A stretch of DNA of 64,000 nt from Tethya wilhelma (lineage: Eukaryota > Porifera > Demospongiae > Tethyida > Tethyidae): positions 2,961,289-3,025,288 of the forward strand of contig CAXIPT010000002.1 of assembly GCA_964030475.1 (NCBI GenBank), read 5' to 3'. The translations under genes were made by a program, and so were the position numbers. Shown piece after piece: positions 47,252 to 58,631 of the stretch; the stretch's first letter is position 1; each line of letters opens with the position of its first letter. The notes under the pieces were generated by a model, which worked only from the letters and a program-made list of their open reading frames with translations, was not told the origin of the DNA and searched no databases.

Positions 47252-48793
47252 TCATACATATTTGGTTTTCAATTCTTGCATTTGTTCTTCTGGAGGCTCA
47301 TGATTTTCCACCCCTACTTTCTCATTGTTTCCGTGGTAACATGAGCAACACATGCAGCACTTGAGTTTCTTTGTAATTTTCTTCTCTGATACTCCAAAGA
47401 CTCTATCTTTGAATTCATCAATGATCCATGTCACAAACTCTAGAACAGATATGACACTGGCCCCTATGAACAGTCCCAGTTGACCTCCAATGTCAGAGAG
47501 AAGAGCAATGACTGAATAAGCATCGTTGGTTGTGAAAGTTTCAACATTAGGTGTTTCAAAATAGACATTGACAGAGAGATAGTTCGGGGTAATATAATCT
47601 TCTGACTCATTATATTCATTTAGAATATCTTGAATGGCGTACTCTGCTGGGAAGGTGGAGTAACTATTTGTGACAATGAACGATGTTGATTGGCACGCTT
47701 GGCTGCAGTTGCATGACTGTGGAGCAATGATTTGTTGTATCTCACAGCAAACGTTTTCAAAGGTGCAGTCAGGAAGAGCACTAAAGGTCTGTGTGTCAGG
47801 AGTGTATTGATCCCTGCCTTCAATGCAGCCACACTGGGTGGCTACACTGGTGTAGTAGCAATCCTCAATGCAAGCGGACACGGAGTAGTCATGTTCTCCT
47901 CTCACAAAGTTCAGTTGTGAGACGTCACTGGTTGACTTGCAGTTGTTGCGACGTGTGTTATCAGTAATGTTTTTCTGCCGTATGCTAATGAATGCATTGG
48001 TGCCAACGGGTACTCCGATTCCCTGGTCATCAGGCTGGGGGGGCTCACTTTGAGGATGGATGGCCACCTTCACACCAGCATCAAGGTTGGTCGATACTAT
48101 GTACTCACTCTGGTTGATATTCACCACCAATCTGAGTCCAAACCTAACACCAGTACCTTGAGATGTCCTCATTGGCTCTCCAGATCCCTGGCCAGCATTG
48201 AAGGTGTAGCAGACACCAAGACGAGTCAAAACTGGAGTAAAATCTTCAGAAATGTTGCAAAACTTTCCGTTAAATTGACACTCTTCAATCAACTCAGTGA
48301 GAGGGTGTCTGGCAACGTATGATATGAACTCAAGACTTCCACTCTCCAAGTCATAGTAATCCGATAGATTGTTAATTCCACTCTGACATGTTTCAAATTC
48401 ATCAGAAAAATAGAACACTTCACTTACAACCACTTCGAGTCCATCAAGTAGGGCAGCTGTCTCTGATCTCTTGAATCTGTTGAGATTGCAGATGGTGACT
48501 GCAGGGAAGTAAAGGGTTTCTGCTCTCTCCGTAGCCACGGTGGTGGAGGTGGGACCACTGGATAGGAAGAGGATCCTATCAATGATGTTATTGAGACAGC
48601 CCCCAGCAGCTGCAAGCACCACTACCAACCAGAACAGCCTCCTAATGTAAGACTTGCTGATGAAAATACGTACCACTCCATGGGTCGTGGTGGACTGGAT
48701 GAAGCCAGTAAATCTTGATGTGTCTTTGTTGAACAGTCTCTCCCTCCACAAGTTAGTAGGAGAGCTGACTTCTTCTGACGAGGAAGACATCAT
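47252..48793 (-). CDS. DEG/ENaC/ASIC-family sodium channel subunit, 513 aa
   Basis: Complete intronless frame. It has the family's N-terminal HG gating motif (TTTHGVVRIF, H38-G39), TM1 at about 53-73, and the post-TM1 motif FPAVTICNLNRF (96-107). A large cysteine-rich extracellular loop includes CIEDCYYTSVATQCGC. The pre-TM2/TM2 segment SDIGGQLGLFIGASVISVLE (433-452) carries the G-A-S selectivity filter at 444-446. A short Cys/Lys-rich cytosolic tail ends in ELKTKYV. Members form trimeric amiloride-sensitive Na+ channels gated by peptides, protons or force (family knowledge), and the stimulus here is unknown. Length is normal for the family. It lies between the CACTA-like element and an NLR fragment. 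Confidence 0.93.
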   Translation of the reverse strand: MMSSSSEEVSSPTNLWRERLFNKDTSRFTGFIQSTTTHGVVRIFISKSYIRRLFWLVVVLAAAGGCLNNIIDRILFLSSGPTSTTVATERAETLYFPAVTICNLNRFKRSETAALLDGLEVVVSEVFYFSDEFETCQSGINNLSDYYDLESGSLEFISYVARHPLTELIEECQFNGKFCNISEDFTPVLTRLGVCYTFNAGQGSGEPMRTSQGTGVRFGLRLVVNINQSEYIVSTNLDAGVKVAIHPQSEPPQPDDQGIGVPVGTNAFISIRQKNITDNTRRNNCKSTSDVSQLNFVRGEHDYSVSACIEDCYYTSVATQCGCIEGRDQYTPDTQTFSALPDCTFENVCCEIQQIIAPQSCNCSQACQSTSFIVTNSYSTFPAEYAIQDILNEYNESEDYITPNYLSVNVYFETPNVETFTTNDAYSVIALLSDIGGQLGLFIGASVISVLEFVTWIIDEFKDRVFGVSEKKITKKLKCCMCCSCYHGNNEKVGVENHEPPEEQMQELKTKYV

Positions 48794-49189
48794 TCACAAG
48801 TGGTTGTGCAGAGAATGGCATAAAGTAGAACTTCAGTATTGTCTTGCTGTACAATGGAAAAATCAGTATATATAATTATATGCCAATCCTTGCTAATAAT
48901 TCCTGTAGCAAGAAGACTTTAAAATTTATGCCAATCTTGCTTTGCTGTATACAGATAGGGAGCCTTTTATGCCAAGCACATTGACATAAACTTCCTCGTG
49001 AAGACTTTCAAGTACTCTACATATTACTGGTATTAAAATGAACAGTGTGTAGGAATGGAAACATCCAATGAAACAAGGCAAGTCTCTGAATTTTGGAATT
49101 CCCTCCCAATTCCACTGAATCTCAGACTGGAAAGACCATGCAGCAATAAATTAACTTTAATAATTCCACACCACATCCCAACCATCAAT
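48794..49189. other. 5' flank of the channel gene
   Basis: Probable promoter side of the channel gene. It contains a weak fragment of MITE family 1 near 49045-49090 (gtgtaggaatgg, aaacaaggca). No gene. Confidence 0.5.
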
Positions 49190-49400
49190 ATAGCGGTGTG
49201 AGTTCTGTTGTGCCTATTAATTTCAGCTGTTATTGCACAATTCAACGATGTATACGTACATCAAGCTTCTGATAGCTGGATGAGTCAATATGTACACTGA
49301 GAAGTCAGCAAGCACAGCAGGTTGGGAGGCAAAGAGGGTTTTTGCATGCCCCTTAATTTGTGATTGGGGAGTAAAACCTATACCACTTCAACTTAATTGT
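49190..49400 (-). pseudogene. NLR NACHT fragment
   Basis: About 200 bp aligning by eye to 52180-52380 of gene C (gttctgttgtgcctat, atcaagcttctgatagctgg, aagtcagc, aaagcctac). It encodes a broken version of the segment around NCAITAEMYRHNR. In-frame remnants NCAITAEINRHNR are followed by disruption. It was probably left by duplication and loss within the cluster. Confidence 0.8.
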
Positions 49401-49412
49401 TTATGTATTCAC

Positions 49413-49460
49413 GGTTTGGCTACTCAGGTACATTAATTAATGTACCTGAGTAGCCAAACC
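49413..49460. repeat. Perfect 48-bp palindrome, no spacer
   Basis: First half GGTTTGGCTACTCAGGTACA plus TTAA, followed immediately by its exact reverse complement. It lies just after the NLR fragment. Confidence 0.95.
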
Positions 49461-50589
49461 TTATAAGGCATGATTTTCCCACATATCCAGAGTTACATTC
49501 AAATGCTACAAAATCCTTGGACTACTCAGGCGTACATTTTGTTCAATGAGTCTAACAACGCTACATATATGGCAAAGAAGAAAGTTATTGCAACATTGCA
49601 TCACCAAATACATCATAAACAATTATAGCTCTGACTATAAATGACCAAACTTATAACTACCTCAAATGATGTTCTTGGAGCTTTAAATTTTGTTTTTTAT
49701 AAAAATTTCTCTAACACCTCTCAGCCAGTCTTTTGATGTCCTTAAGCATGTCTCATGCAGCTCTAACCCAACAACATTTGGGATTCGATCATAGAAGGCC
49801 TCCCATTGACCTTATACACTGTACATAAACAACCCTATCAAGAAATATTTGAAATAATATTAAACATACTTTGACCTCAACAATAACTACACGTACTTTT
49901 ACTTTTGTCCACATTCAAGATGTTTCTCTACACCCAAGTCAGTTTTAATAACTCCTGATCATATCATTTATTAATTTCATTAATACACAATGTATGTATG
50001 CATGTACAATGGACTCAACATAATATTGGTAAAAAGTAGATCTATAAAATATTTGTACGTTTAATTTGTAAGACTGCTATACTCAGCGTAGTTTCATGAC
50101 CATCAATTGTATCTTAATTTACAACCATTACATTTACAAATATCATATTATCTCATGCACCTAATTTGCATGACATTATGCAGTTGTAAAGCAATATCTA
50201 TCAAAAACAATAATAATTATTACTATAAATGATTGCTTCAGAAAATTAATACCATGAGAATAAAATTATAATATATAATAATTATAATTGCAAAGATACT
50301 TTTATACTTCTTTCACTAGTCAGTTTTGAAACTTTTTATTCAGACGTTTCGGTCGCTAGTATTCAGCAGACCATCATCAATCAGTGAATTAATTTCATGA
50401 TGGTGGTAACAGGAAATGATGAGGCTTAATACAAATGAGCAAAGAGGTATGTAGGGAATGTAGGATAGGATAGGGAGTGAAGCTGCACAAACAATACTAT
50501 ATGATACAGAACACAGATAGGGCAATGATTGAGTGATGGCATGCAAGAGTTAAGGATGTGTTGGTCATATAATATAATAATAATTGAAG
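49461..50589. other. Spacer 3' of NLR gene C
   Basis: AT-rich sequence with no gene. A hammerhead-like motif lies at 50341-50390 on the minus strand. Confidence 0.5.
50341..50390 (-). ncRNA. Hammerhead-ribozyme-like core, possibly of a Penelope-type element
   Basis: Minus strand reads TTGATGA, then T-GGTC, a 13-base loop, GACC, then GAAACGTC. This resembles the hammerhead core CUGAUGA / stem II / GAAA, with GGTC pairing GACC. The first core base is T rather than C, which would be expected to impair cleavage. Similar GACGTTTCGGTC ... CATCATCA segments occur at the ends of Penelope-like elements and retrozymes. No reverse transcriptase is seen here. Confidence 0.35.
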
Positions 50590-53500
50590 CTAAAACAATC
50601 TGATACGCCGATCAATACGCTCTGTAAGCAGGACAGAATCAATAAATGAGCCAGTTTCATGAACGTGTGCTTCAACTGTTTTTAGACTGTAGTTTGTTTG
50701 TACAGCAGAATTTAGCGATAGAAACTGAGTTAATGTAAGGTTAATGAATAATGTTAACTTTTTCAGGGTTCTATTTGAACGTATCATATTCACTATTGAT
50801 GATGAAGCATAATTAGGAAGTCCACCAAATCCACTAGCAAATGTCATCTCAATATTCAAGACATTTAAACACGAGTTCCAGCATAGTGCATCACCAACTG
50901 ATTCAATGAATTCAAATGACGGGTCTTGTACATCCAGCACATTAAGGTTGCTGTTTGATATTAGTGATTCGGTAGCCTGACTACTCCATCGATGTGATTT
51001 CATTCCATAAAACTTTATATTCTCCAGTGATGATGGAGAGAACAGTGTAAGCAACATCGTCTCTGTGGTTTCGCTTGACATGCTCTCATCACCAATTGAC
51101 AGTGTCTTAAGACTGGAAGATGGCGATATAACAGAAGACAAAGACTTCATGTCAGCACAACCAACACGGATTTCGGTGTGATCCATGCAAAGAATTTGTA
51201 AATGCTTAAGTTGAGATAATGCTTGAAAAAGTCTTACCAATCCACCATCACCAGCTGGGTTGTGACTGATATTGAGCACCATCAATTTGGTCATGAGTGG
51301 AATTGTGTCAGCTAGCAAATTGAGAGCTGTTGAGTTTAGACCACAACTTTTTAGATTTAGCGTCAAAATGTTAAATATCTTTTTTTCTGATATATTAATC
51401 GGTTCAGGAGATGTTTTGTGACATAACCCACGTAGTAGCATCTCGACCAATGTCCCACCAAGTGATGTATTGTTACTCAAACACAGCTTCCATAAACAAC
51501 TGCTATTGGTTATACAGTATCCAAGTGCGTAACAATCAAGAGCAGTAAGATTAGATATGACTTTAAAGGTCTGCACATTGTCAACTAAGTCAGATTCTGA
51601 ACAGTTCAAGATAGAATCAATTTCTTCCCCTCCAAGTTGTGCTTCATACAAACATTGGATTAAGAGGAGGATTATAGTAAGATTTCCATCTTCATCTTTT
51701 CCTCTCATTGAATTAACTTCTGCCCAATTAATTTTGCTGAATTCAGTTAGTCCAGCCACAAACCTCCAGACAACACTCCAACTAGCTGAATGACAATGCT
51801 TCTTAAACAATGATTTCTGTAGGCTTTGTGGGAGCTGTGAAATGTAAAATGCAGCCAAAAACTCTTGTAGAGTAAGATGTAAGAAGCTATGTGAGATTGA
51901 AGCTTTTCTACCCATGTACAACTCAGTGGGAGAATTCATGAAGCCAAAATGAACAAAGCTACTTGGAATATTGTGAAAGATTACCTCATTTCTTTCAAGA
52001 CGATCAAATGCTAGCTTGGCCAATGAACAAAATGGTTCAAGTAACGAAGGTGGAAGGTCATTCAACTTTTCAGAGAGTTCCTCAATTAATGGATCATCCT
52101 CACCTAAATGTCTTTGTAGGAGTGTCAGGCTCATCTCACTGTATAGTTGTGTCATAGTCTGGGGAATAGGTCTATTGACAGTTCTGTTGTGCCTATACAT
52201 TTCTGCTGTTATAGCACAATTCAGTGGAATGTACATCAAGCTTCTGATAGCTGGATGGGTAGATATGTATGTCAAAAAGTCAGCTAGAACTGCAGGTTTA
52301 GAAGAAAAGAAAGCTTGAGCATACTCCATAATATTCTCTTGGGTAAAGCCTACAACTTCTACTTGTTTATTCAGTTGAGGTCGTGCTTTATACAGGTCTG
52401 CACTAGCTGAAGGCCTACTAGTTACCAGCACTGTACAATGGGTAAGGTATGTACCCTGGATAAGCTTCACAAATATTGAATGCTTTTGAAGGGAAGCCGG
52501 AAGTTCATCAAAGCCATCTAGTATGAACAGCACACCCTTCCCCTCACATGCTTCAATCTTAACTGCTACAGCTTGCTGTATCTCCTTATTGCTATGGTAA
52601 CATAGATGTTCGGTACATTTAGCTTCTTGCACACACTTGTCACGTAGCTGTAAAAGAATTACAAGTGAATATCTCCTCAAAGCTTCAATTTCATCCCACC
52701 TCCTACAAAGCTCCCCTACACATGTGCTCTTCCCAACACCAGGTGCACCATACATGTACACACACTTCATATCTAGCTGACCTTCAACTGGCTTGAGCAC
52801 ATCTTCCAATGTAATGGGCTCCTTTTTTTGAAGGATTTCATCCACATGTCCATGAAGTGTAGCTAATGTGAACTCGTCTGCTTCTGAGCGACTGATTCGA
52901 GCACTCTTTACAAGAGCAAGATTGATAAACTGATTGCAACTGAGGTTGGGAAACTTGTCTAAACAAACAAGTGCATTTTTGTACACTCCTTTGAGGTACA
53001 TGGCATAGCGTTGAATTGGGTCTTGAGGTGGGATAATACTATCAAGATGCCATCTTTCTGGTTCAAAATCTGTATTATAAGTTAATATATTATTACATCA
53101 CACAAAAATTAAACTAGCTGCATGGGATGATGTGCCCATCAATTACAACTAACTAGTCCAATAAAAAAAAAATAAATAAAAAAAAGCGTAGGAACATTCA
53201 GGCAGTGCTGCAAAAAGTATTGAAACAAGGTATGTGTCTCAATTTTGGCATATGACTACTTTAGGAGTTCATTTTTACTCTTGATCCCTAAATTGTTGTA
53301 CAATGTACCGGTTCAAAGAATAATCTTAATTTATGGTTCAAATTTCTGCCAATCTTATCACTTGGCTAAACAGAGAAATAAAGTATAGCATGCAGTGGTC
53401 AAGACTTGAGCACAAAAATGAAGTAGTCATGTTCCGACATATGCCTTATTCCAACACTTTTATAACACTGCCTAATCCTACACTGCTTTATTTTTTAAAA

Positions 53501-56500
53501 ATTTTTACTACTTGTTCATTCACATTTTTCAATACTACAGGGCGCATGGAGACTGGACCCAGGTGCATGTCAGAAACAGATTAAATCACCCACATAAACC
53601 ATTTGAATATTGAAGTTGGAGCATGCCTATGATCACGTTTACAGTCAGATATGCATATGTCCGCTTTCCGTTTCCGCCATCCGTTTCTGCATTCAGTTTC
53701 CACTTTTTCCATTTGCCCAAACTTCCAGGGTGGTCCAAAGGTGAACAGAAGAGGTGGCTGTACATCGAAAATACCTCATGTGTACTCTCTCCATGCACAG
53801 ACATAAACCCTCTATAGAGACAAGTTACAGCAACTATAGTATAGCCTAACTCAATGCCAAAGACTGATCTACAGCAAAAGTTTAATTTGATCCCTCTATA
53901 CTTATAGGATAAGATAGAAACATTTTAATAGGTGTGGCTTCCTGCTTGGCCATTTTGAGAGACAGTTTTGAAAAGAATTGATCAGTTGGGAGTACGCAGC
54001 TTGGCCACTGATCAGAATCCAGAAGTGGCTGTTTGTGGGAGGTTGCTTACGGCCCCTCCCACAAGCGCCCAATCTCTGTGCAATGGCCGCAGGCTTTGGC
54101 ACCGATTGAAAATACCATAATTATAAATTATCTAGTGCTAACTGTTAACGTTATGAGAGGTCCCACAGTAATTATTATGTCAATGCAGTGGCCTCGTTCC
54201 CAGGCCCTCTGTAGCCTCATTCCCAGGCTCTCTCCCAGTGAATATTTATGCACACGGGGCGCGCAAAAATAGGAAGGAAGAGAGCCTTACAATGCGAAAT
54301 CATGTGAATGACGTTGCTCGTAGAGAGACCATAGAGAGAGTTTGTATACATGGTTTCTCTACTACAGCATACAAATTTTTCTGCATGCTACGTCATTCAC
54401 GTGATTTCGTGTACCAGGCTCTCTCCCTTCCTATTTTTATATTTAGCATAATGATCAATGCACTGTAGCTGCTACTTAAGCTTTTTGTAGGGACTAATCA
54501 GTTTCTGATAGTCTCCACACTATATAGTGTTGAAAAAAGTGAATGAACAAGTAGCAAAATGATCAATGCACTGTAGCTGCTACTTAAGCTTTTTGTAGGG
54601 ACTAACCAGTTTCTGATAGTCTCCACACTGTAGTGTTGAAAAAAGTGAATGAACAAGTAGCAAAAATTTTTAAAAAATAAGTAGTGTAGGAATGGACAGT
54701 GCAGTAAAAAGCATTGGAACAAGGCATGTCTCAATTTCGGCACATGACTACTTCATTTTTTATGCCCAAATCTTGGCCAGCAGTCCAGTTTAAGTTGCCT
54801 ATATCATGTTATGGTTTACTCCACTGATTAGCCAACTGATAACCAATGCAACAATATAATATTATAAGCTATGGTAATACTATAGTAGTACAAATCTTTG
54901 CATTTATGACACTGAGGATCCATATTAGGAATCAAGAACAAAAATGAAGTAGTCATGTGCCGAAATTGAGACATGCCTAGTTCCAATGCTTTTTTACTGC
55001 ACTGCCCATTCCTACACTACTTATTTTTTTAATATTTTCGCTATAATATTAGTGATGCAGATGCATTGTTTTCCTTGCAAAGAGCAGTTGTGGCTATTTG
55101 GAGTGGCTTAAGGATCATGCACAATCATTTGTGAGAGAAGATTCCACTGGTTGGTCGAAAGGTCAAGATGCCGGTTGTCTGCTGAAGTCACTTTCTCATC
55201 ATGAATGACAGCATAATTATATTATTGCCCACCGCTGTTCAGCCAGTCGTTCATACATGAAGTATGTAGAGTTCCACCTTGTAACCACATCCTGCATCAG
55301 GCTATGTTCTGGGATGTACATTACTCTCTGTCTCTCTCGTAGAGCAGTCATTGCTAGCGCACTATGTTCGAAATGTCCTACAATCTTTCGACATAAACTT
55401 GTCAATCTGCGATGATTGCTAGCCTTAACCCAGCCAGCATTCACTGTCAACTGGAGGGTGTGTGCAAAGCACGGAAGGTCACCCCACTCATCAAGTAGCT
55501 CACTAGCTAAAACCACATTTATTTAGATGCATTATCATGTACTACAGCAACCACTTTCTCATAGACTTTCCACTTTTTGCTTACTGAGATTTCAATCTCT
55601 CCTTGATATTAATGCCAGTGTGTCGCTCAGGCATCTCTGCAGTAGAAAGAACTTTGGTTTCAAGTTTCAAATCTGGTAAGAAAGTGACAAGTCACTGTCA
55701 TGTAAGCTTGAACTGCTCGGCTTGTCCAAATATCAGATGTCAGAGCAACATGAGTAGCATTATTAAGCTGTCTTAGCACCTCATTCTTCACTGTGGCATA
55801 CTTCTTCTGGCAAACGCTAGTCACGTGTGTACGAGATGGTACGTTGTATCCAGGCTCAACAAACGTCATTAGTCTTTTGAAACCCTCGCCATCAACAACA
55901 CTCAAGGACGAAGATCTAAACAAATGAACTGAGCTATTAGGTCAGTGATGTTAGCAGCATGCTGTGGTGAGCATCTTTTAACTCCTTCTGCCAGTGTAGT
56001 TTGCTTTGAACTCGAGCCGCCACTTTTGCCAATCATTCACTTGTACTCTAGTGGGTGCTTAGCTTGAAGGTGACTCGAAAGGTTGGTTGTTCCAACACCA
56101 TCAGAAAGTTGTTGCTCATATAGCTTGCATTGTACTTTTTTAATTGCTTTCCCGGTTTTTAGCTCAGAGACTACCCTTGGCTCGTCAAAGAACTCCCAAA
56201 CAGCGGTCCTTCTTGGTCTCGAAGCCATTTTTCACACGTGGTGAAAAAGGATAAACCTCAAGAATGTGGACTAGTGCGCATGCGCAAACAGCACGTGTTC
56301 CATTTGTGTGTTTTTGCTACATCTGATAACAGAATCACTGACAGATATCCGGATAATCAGAATATCCGTTTCAGCACTTAGTAGAGATCATTAACACAAT
56401 AAATTAAATTATAAATTCTAGCTGCATATGCAGAAGGCTTAGGCCTGAGAATAGGGCTATCAAGTATAATAAAATCATTCAACATGACCAGAACAATTTA

Positions 56501-58508
56501 AATGCGCTTACTTGAGCTACAATACAGTTATGATAACAGCTGACCACAGCATATTGTCTGGCTGGCCAGACCTTTCACATGGGGAAGGAAAATTCTGGAT
56601 ATATACCCGTAATAAACTGAATTGTAACAATATCCAAAATCAGGATATGACCAATCAGAACATGACATGCATAATTCTACGTTCATATGTGCACGTGAAA
56701 AGTAAACGTCATGTCAGTTAGAGTTAAAACTGACTAGAAATGATAGCTCTTCAGAAGGCACTACTCTTTCTCTCCCTGCTATTCTAAGCTTAAACTTGAG
56801 CAACAATTTGTATTGATAGTAAAATGTCATTGTAAATCTTCCAAGTCGATACAGAAGGAGTTTAAGGTCCGTCGGAGTGCAATAAACGGAGAAACTATGC
56901 AATCTAGTGTAAAAGAAAAGTGCATGATGCATGTATAGATATTGTTCAATAACTTCTGAAGCTACAGAAACATGCAAGGCATCTAACTGGTAATAGCCAT
57001 AATAGAGGCCCCTCCCCTCCATTCCTCTTCCTATGCCCATGGGTGTGGCCTTGAAATAAGCATTAAAAATCATTTGAAAAAGCATAAGTAAAATTAAGCA
57101 ATGTTTCGCACAAATTTATTGAAAGCTATTACGTGGGCATTATTTTTCATTAAGACAAGCGTTGCAAATTGTGCCTAGAAAATTTGGAGTTGATGCATGT
57201 ACGTGGTAAACGACTCATGATTTGAAGCAACACAACAATAATTGGGGTGAGCCTGAGCAAGCCCCACATTTGTGAGTATAGGTCGGCTCTGCTATTTTTT
57301 TTCCTCGCCGTTGTATGCTCAATATGCTCAAGGACTTTGACCTTCAGCTCTACACTATGTGTACATGATCGTCTACGTGGCTGATTGTTTGCTGATGAAA
57401 GCAGAGTAGAATGATCTACTGCTAGCTACTCAGCGTCTTGTAAGTTTTATTTGTGCTCAACCTGTGGATGTATATAGTCATAGTAGAGATGTTTGCTTCA
57501 TTCAGTGGAGCACTATGAACATTGCCAATGAGCATCAGTGGGCCTATAGCCTAGCTATAACTATTGAACTTTGAAAGTGTGATTGGCAGCCAGTTCACAA
57601 ATTAGTAGCAGCATATAGTCTATCACTGATAACTTGATCAGAAAGCTCACACATTCTGATGGTGCACCACCGCATGGTTGCCCATGAAAAAACACAGGTT
57701 AGCTACAGGTCAGTCGCATCTGCAGTCATGTAAAATGTTTACCATGCATGCATAGCCTGAAATATCGTGTACTTTGTGCAATATTGCGGAGCAAGTGTGG
57801 CAAGACTGCTAGCAATTCTACATGTATGACCATTTCAGTGTGCAAACTGCAATGCTGTTGTCAGACCAAACAGGCAGATAGTCTGGCTGGCAGACTCTTG
57901 GCCAGCCAGACTAACCAAACAGATATACCCTCCATGGTCCAATGCAATAGCATAAGACACATGAAATACTGCATGATTATATAATTCATGATGTCGCTTA
58001 GGCTCACCCATATCAATATCATGCATTTTGCAGGAGCTCATGAGGGCCATATAGGCCCAAAGGAACAGGGGTATAACTTAGAGTAGTATATATATAGCGT
58101 TCCAGACATCGTAATTGGTTTTTCTGCAAAAGTGCTTCCTTCTAAGGGGTGAGGAAAACCAAACTACAAGCTTGGGCAGCACTTGGCTAAGTACTGCTTG
58201 TATAAAACTTAAAACAGAACACTTAGCACCTATACTTAATCAACTGTCTTTTTCAAAAATATATAACTTTTGTTACGAAATGCAATGTAATGCGCTCCTT
58301 CGAGTCTACAGCCCTCATGAGCTCCTGTTAATAATATTATAACTATAATCAGATTCTTTCAGGTATTAACTTACCATACTCTCCTCTGAGTATTTTACAA
58401 ATTGCCTCGGCAATATCTCTTCTACCAGCTCTCACAAATGCTGTTATCAGAGCTCTGTACGTAGCATTTGGACCGAACTTTTCTTGCCACTTCTGTAAGG
58501 CAGCTCTC
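50590..58508 (-). CDS. NLR gene C: DEATH(partial)-NACHT-LRR with a 5.3-kb intron
   Basis: Minus strand. Exon 58375-58508 encodes the second half of a death-fold domain (RAALQKWQEKFGPNATYRAL, AEAICKIL) and ends in phase 1 at GTAAGT. Exon 50590-53069 continues in phase (DFEPERWHLDSIIPPQDPIQ, RYAMYLKG). It carries NACHT with GAPGVGKST, LDGFDELP and VTSRPSA, then SHSFLHLTLQEFLAAFYISQ, and LRRs (LTLNLKSCGLNSTALNLLAD and on) to a stop at 50590. The first DEATH exon is lost beyond N 58523, 15 bp upstream. The join over the 5.3-kb intron is inferred from phase and from gene D's structure, where the intron is only 56 bp. The intron here is filled by a hAT relic, MITEs and a foldback element. Confidence 0.85.
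53070..54264. other. Gene C intron, 3' part
   Basis: Holds a MITE family 1 copy (53180-53538) and otherwise unremarkable sequence. No nested gene. Confidence 0.6.
53180..53538. mobile_element. MITE family 1, diverged copy
   Basis: Left arm gtaggaacattcaggcagtg ... catatgactactt and complementary right arm aaaatgaagtagtcatg ... actacttgttcattcac enclose about 120 bp. Confidence 0.75.
54265..54438. mobile_element. Foldback element with ~50-bp inverted arms
   Basis: Arm 54265-54314 (aaaaataggaagg, agagagcc, gaaatcatgtgaatgacg) is the imperfect complement of 54388-54438. The loop is about 73 bp. It resembles a small foldback MITE. No target duplication was confirmed. Confidence 0.65.
54451..54664. 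repeat. 108-bp tandem duplication at a MITE edge
   Basis: Unit starting atgatcaatgcactgtagct at 54451 recurs at 54559. Both contain ctttttgtagggactaa and gtgaatgaacaagtagcaaa. The same sequence flanks the MITE at about 34806-34900, so it belongs to the element's end. Confidence 0.85.
54630..55040. mobile_element. MITE family 1, copy
   Basis: Left arm 54630-54760 and complementary right arm about 54935-55040 (gtcatgtgccgaaattgaga), with about 175 bp between. Confidence 0.85.
55090..56228 (-). pseudogene. hAT-type (ZBED-like) transposase relic
   Basis: Minus-strand pieces in order. 56228-56037 is a BED-finger-like start (TAVWEFFDEP ... TTNLSSHLQAKHPLEYK), but the second Cys is Tyr (QCKLYEQ). 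55920-55660 reads LMTFVEPGYNVPSR and VALTSDIWTSRAVQAYMTVT. 55516-55217 reads DLPCFAHTLQLTVNAGW, VGHFEHSALA and QDVVTRWNSTYFMYERL. Near 55200-55100 there are remnants like SADNRHLDLSTNQWNLL. These are hAT transposase landmarks. Frameshifts, stops and the missing C-terminal dimerisation region mean it is dead. It lies inside gene C's intron. Confidence 0.85.
56229..58374. other. Gene C intron, 5' part
   Basis: No gene recognised. A weak inverted pair, ggggtgagcctgagc near 57244 and gcttaggctcaccc near 57996, could mark a further 0.75-kb element. A short hairpin, gtctggctgg/ccagccagac, lies at about 57881-57911. Confidence 0.4.
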
Positions 58509-58523
58509 CTAAAGATCATGAAN

Positions 58524-58631
58524 TAAAAATGAAGTAGTCATGTGCCGAAATTGAGACATGCCTTGTTCCAATGCTTTTTACCGCACTGCCCATTCCTACA
58601 CTACTTATTTTTTTGAAATTTTTACTACTTG
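58524..58631 (+). mobile_element. MITE family 1, single arm after an N
   Basis: Starts right after N 58523 with taaaaatgaagtagtcatgt and ends tttttactacttg. Its partner arm is absent, so the rest of the copy is lost in the gap together with gene C's first exon. Confidence 0.8.

Noticed and set aside
56714..57085. 123-aa minus-strand frame in the gene C intron
   Set aside because: No domain, signal or splice context. The composition is like random AT-rich sequence.
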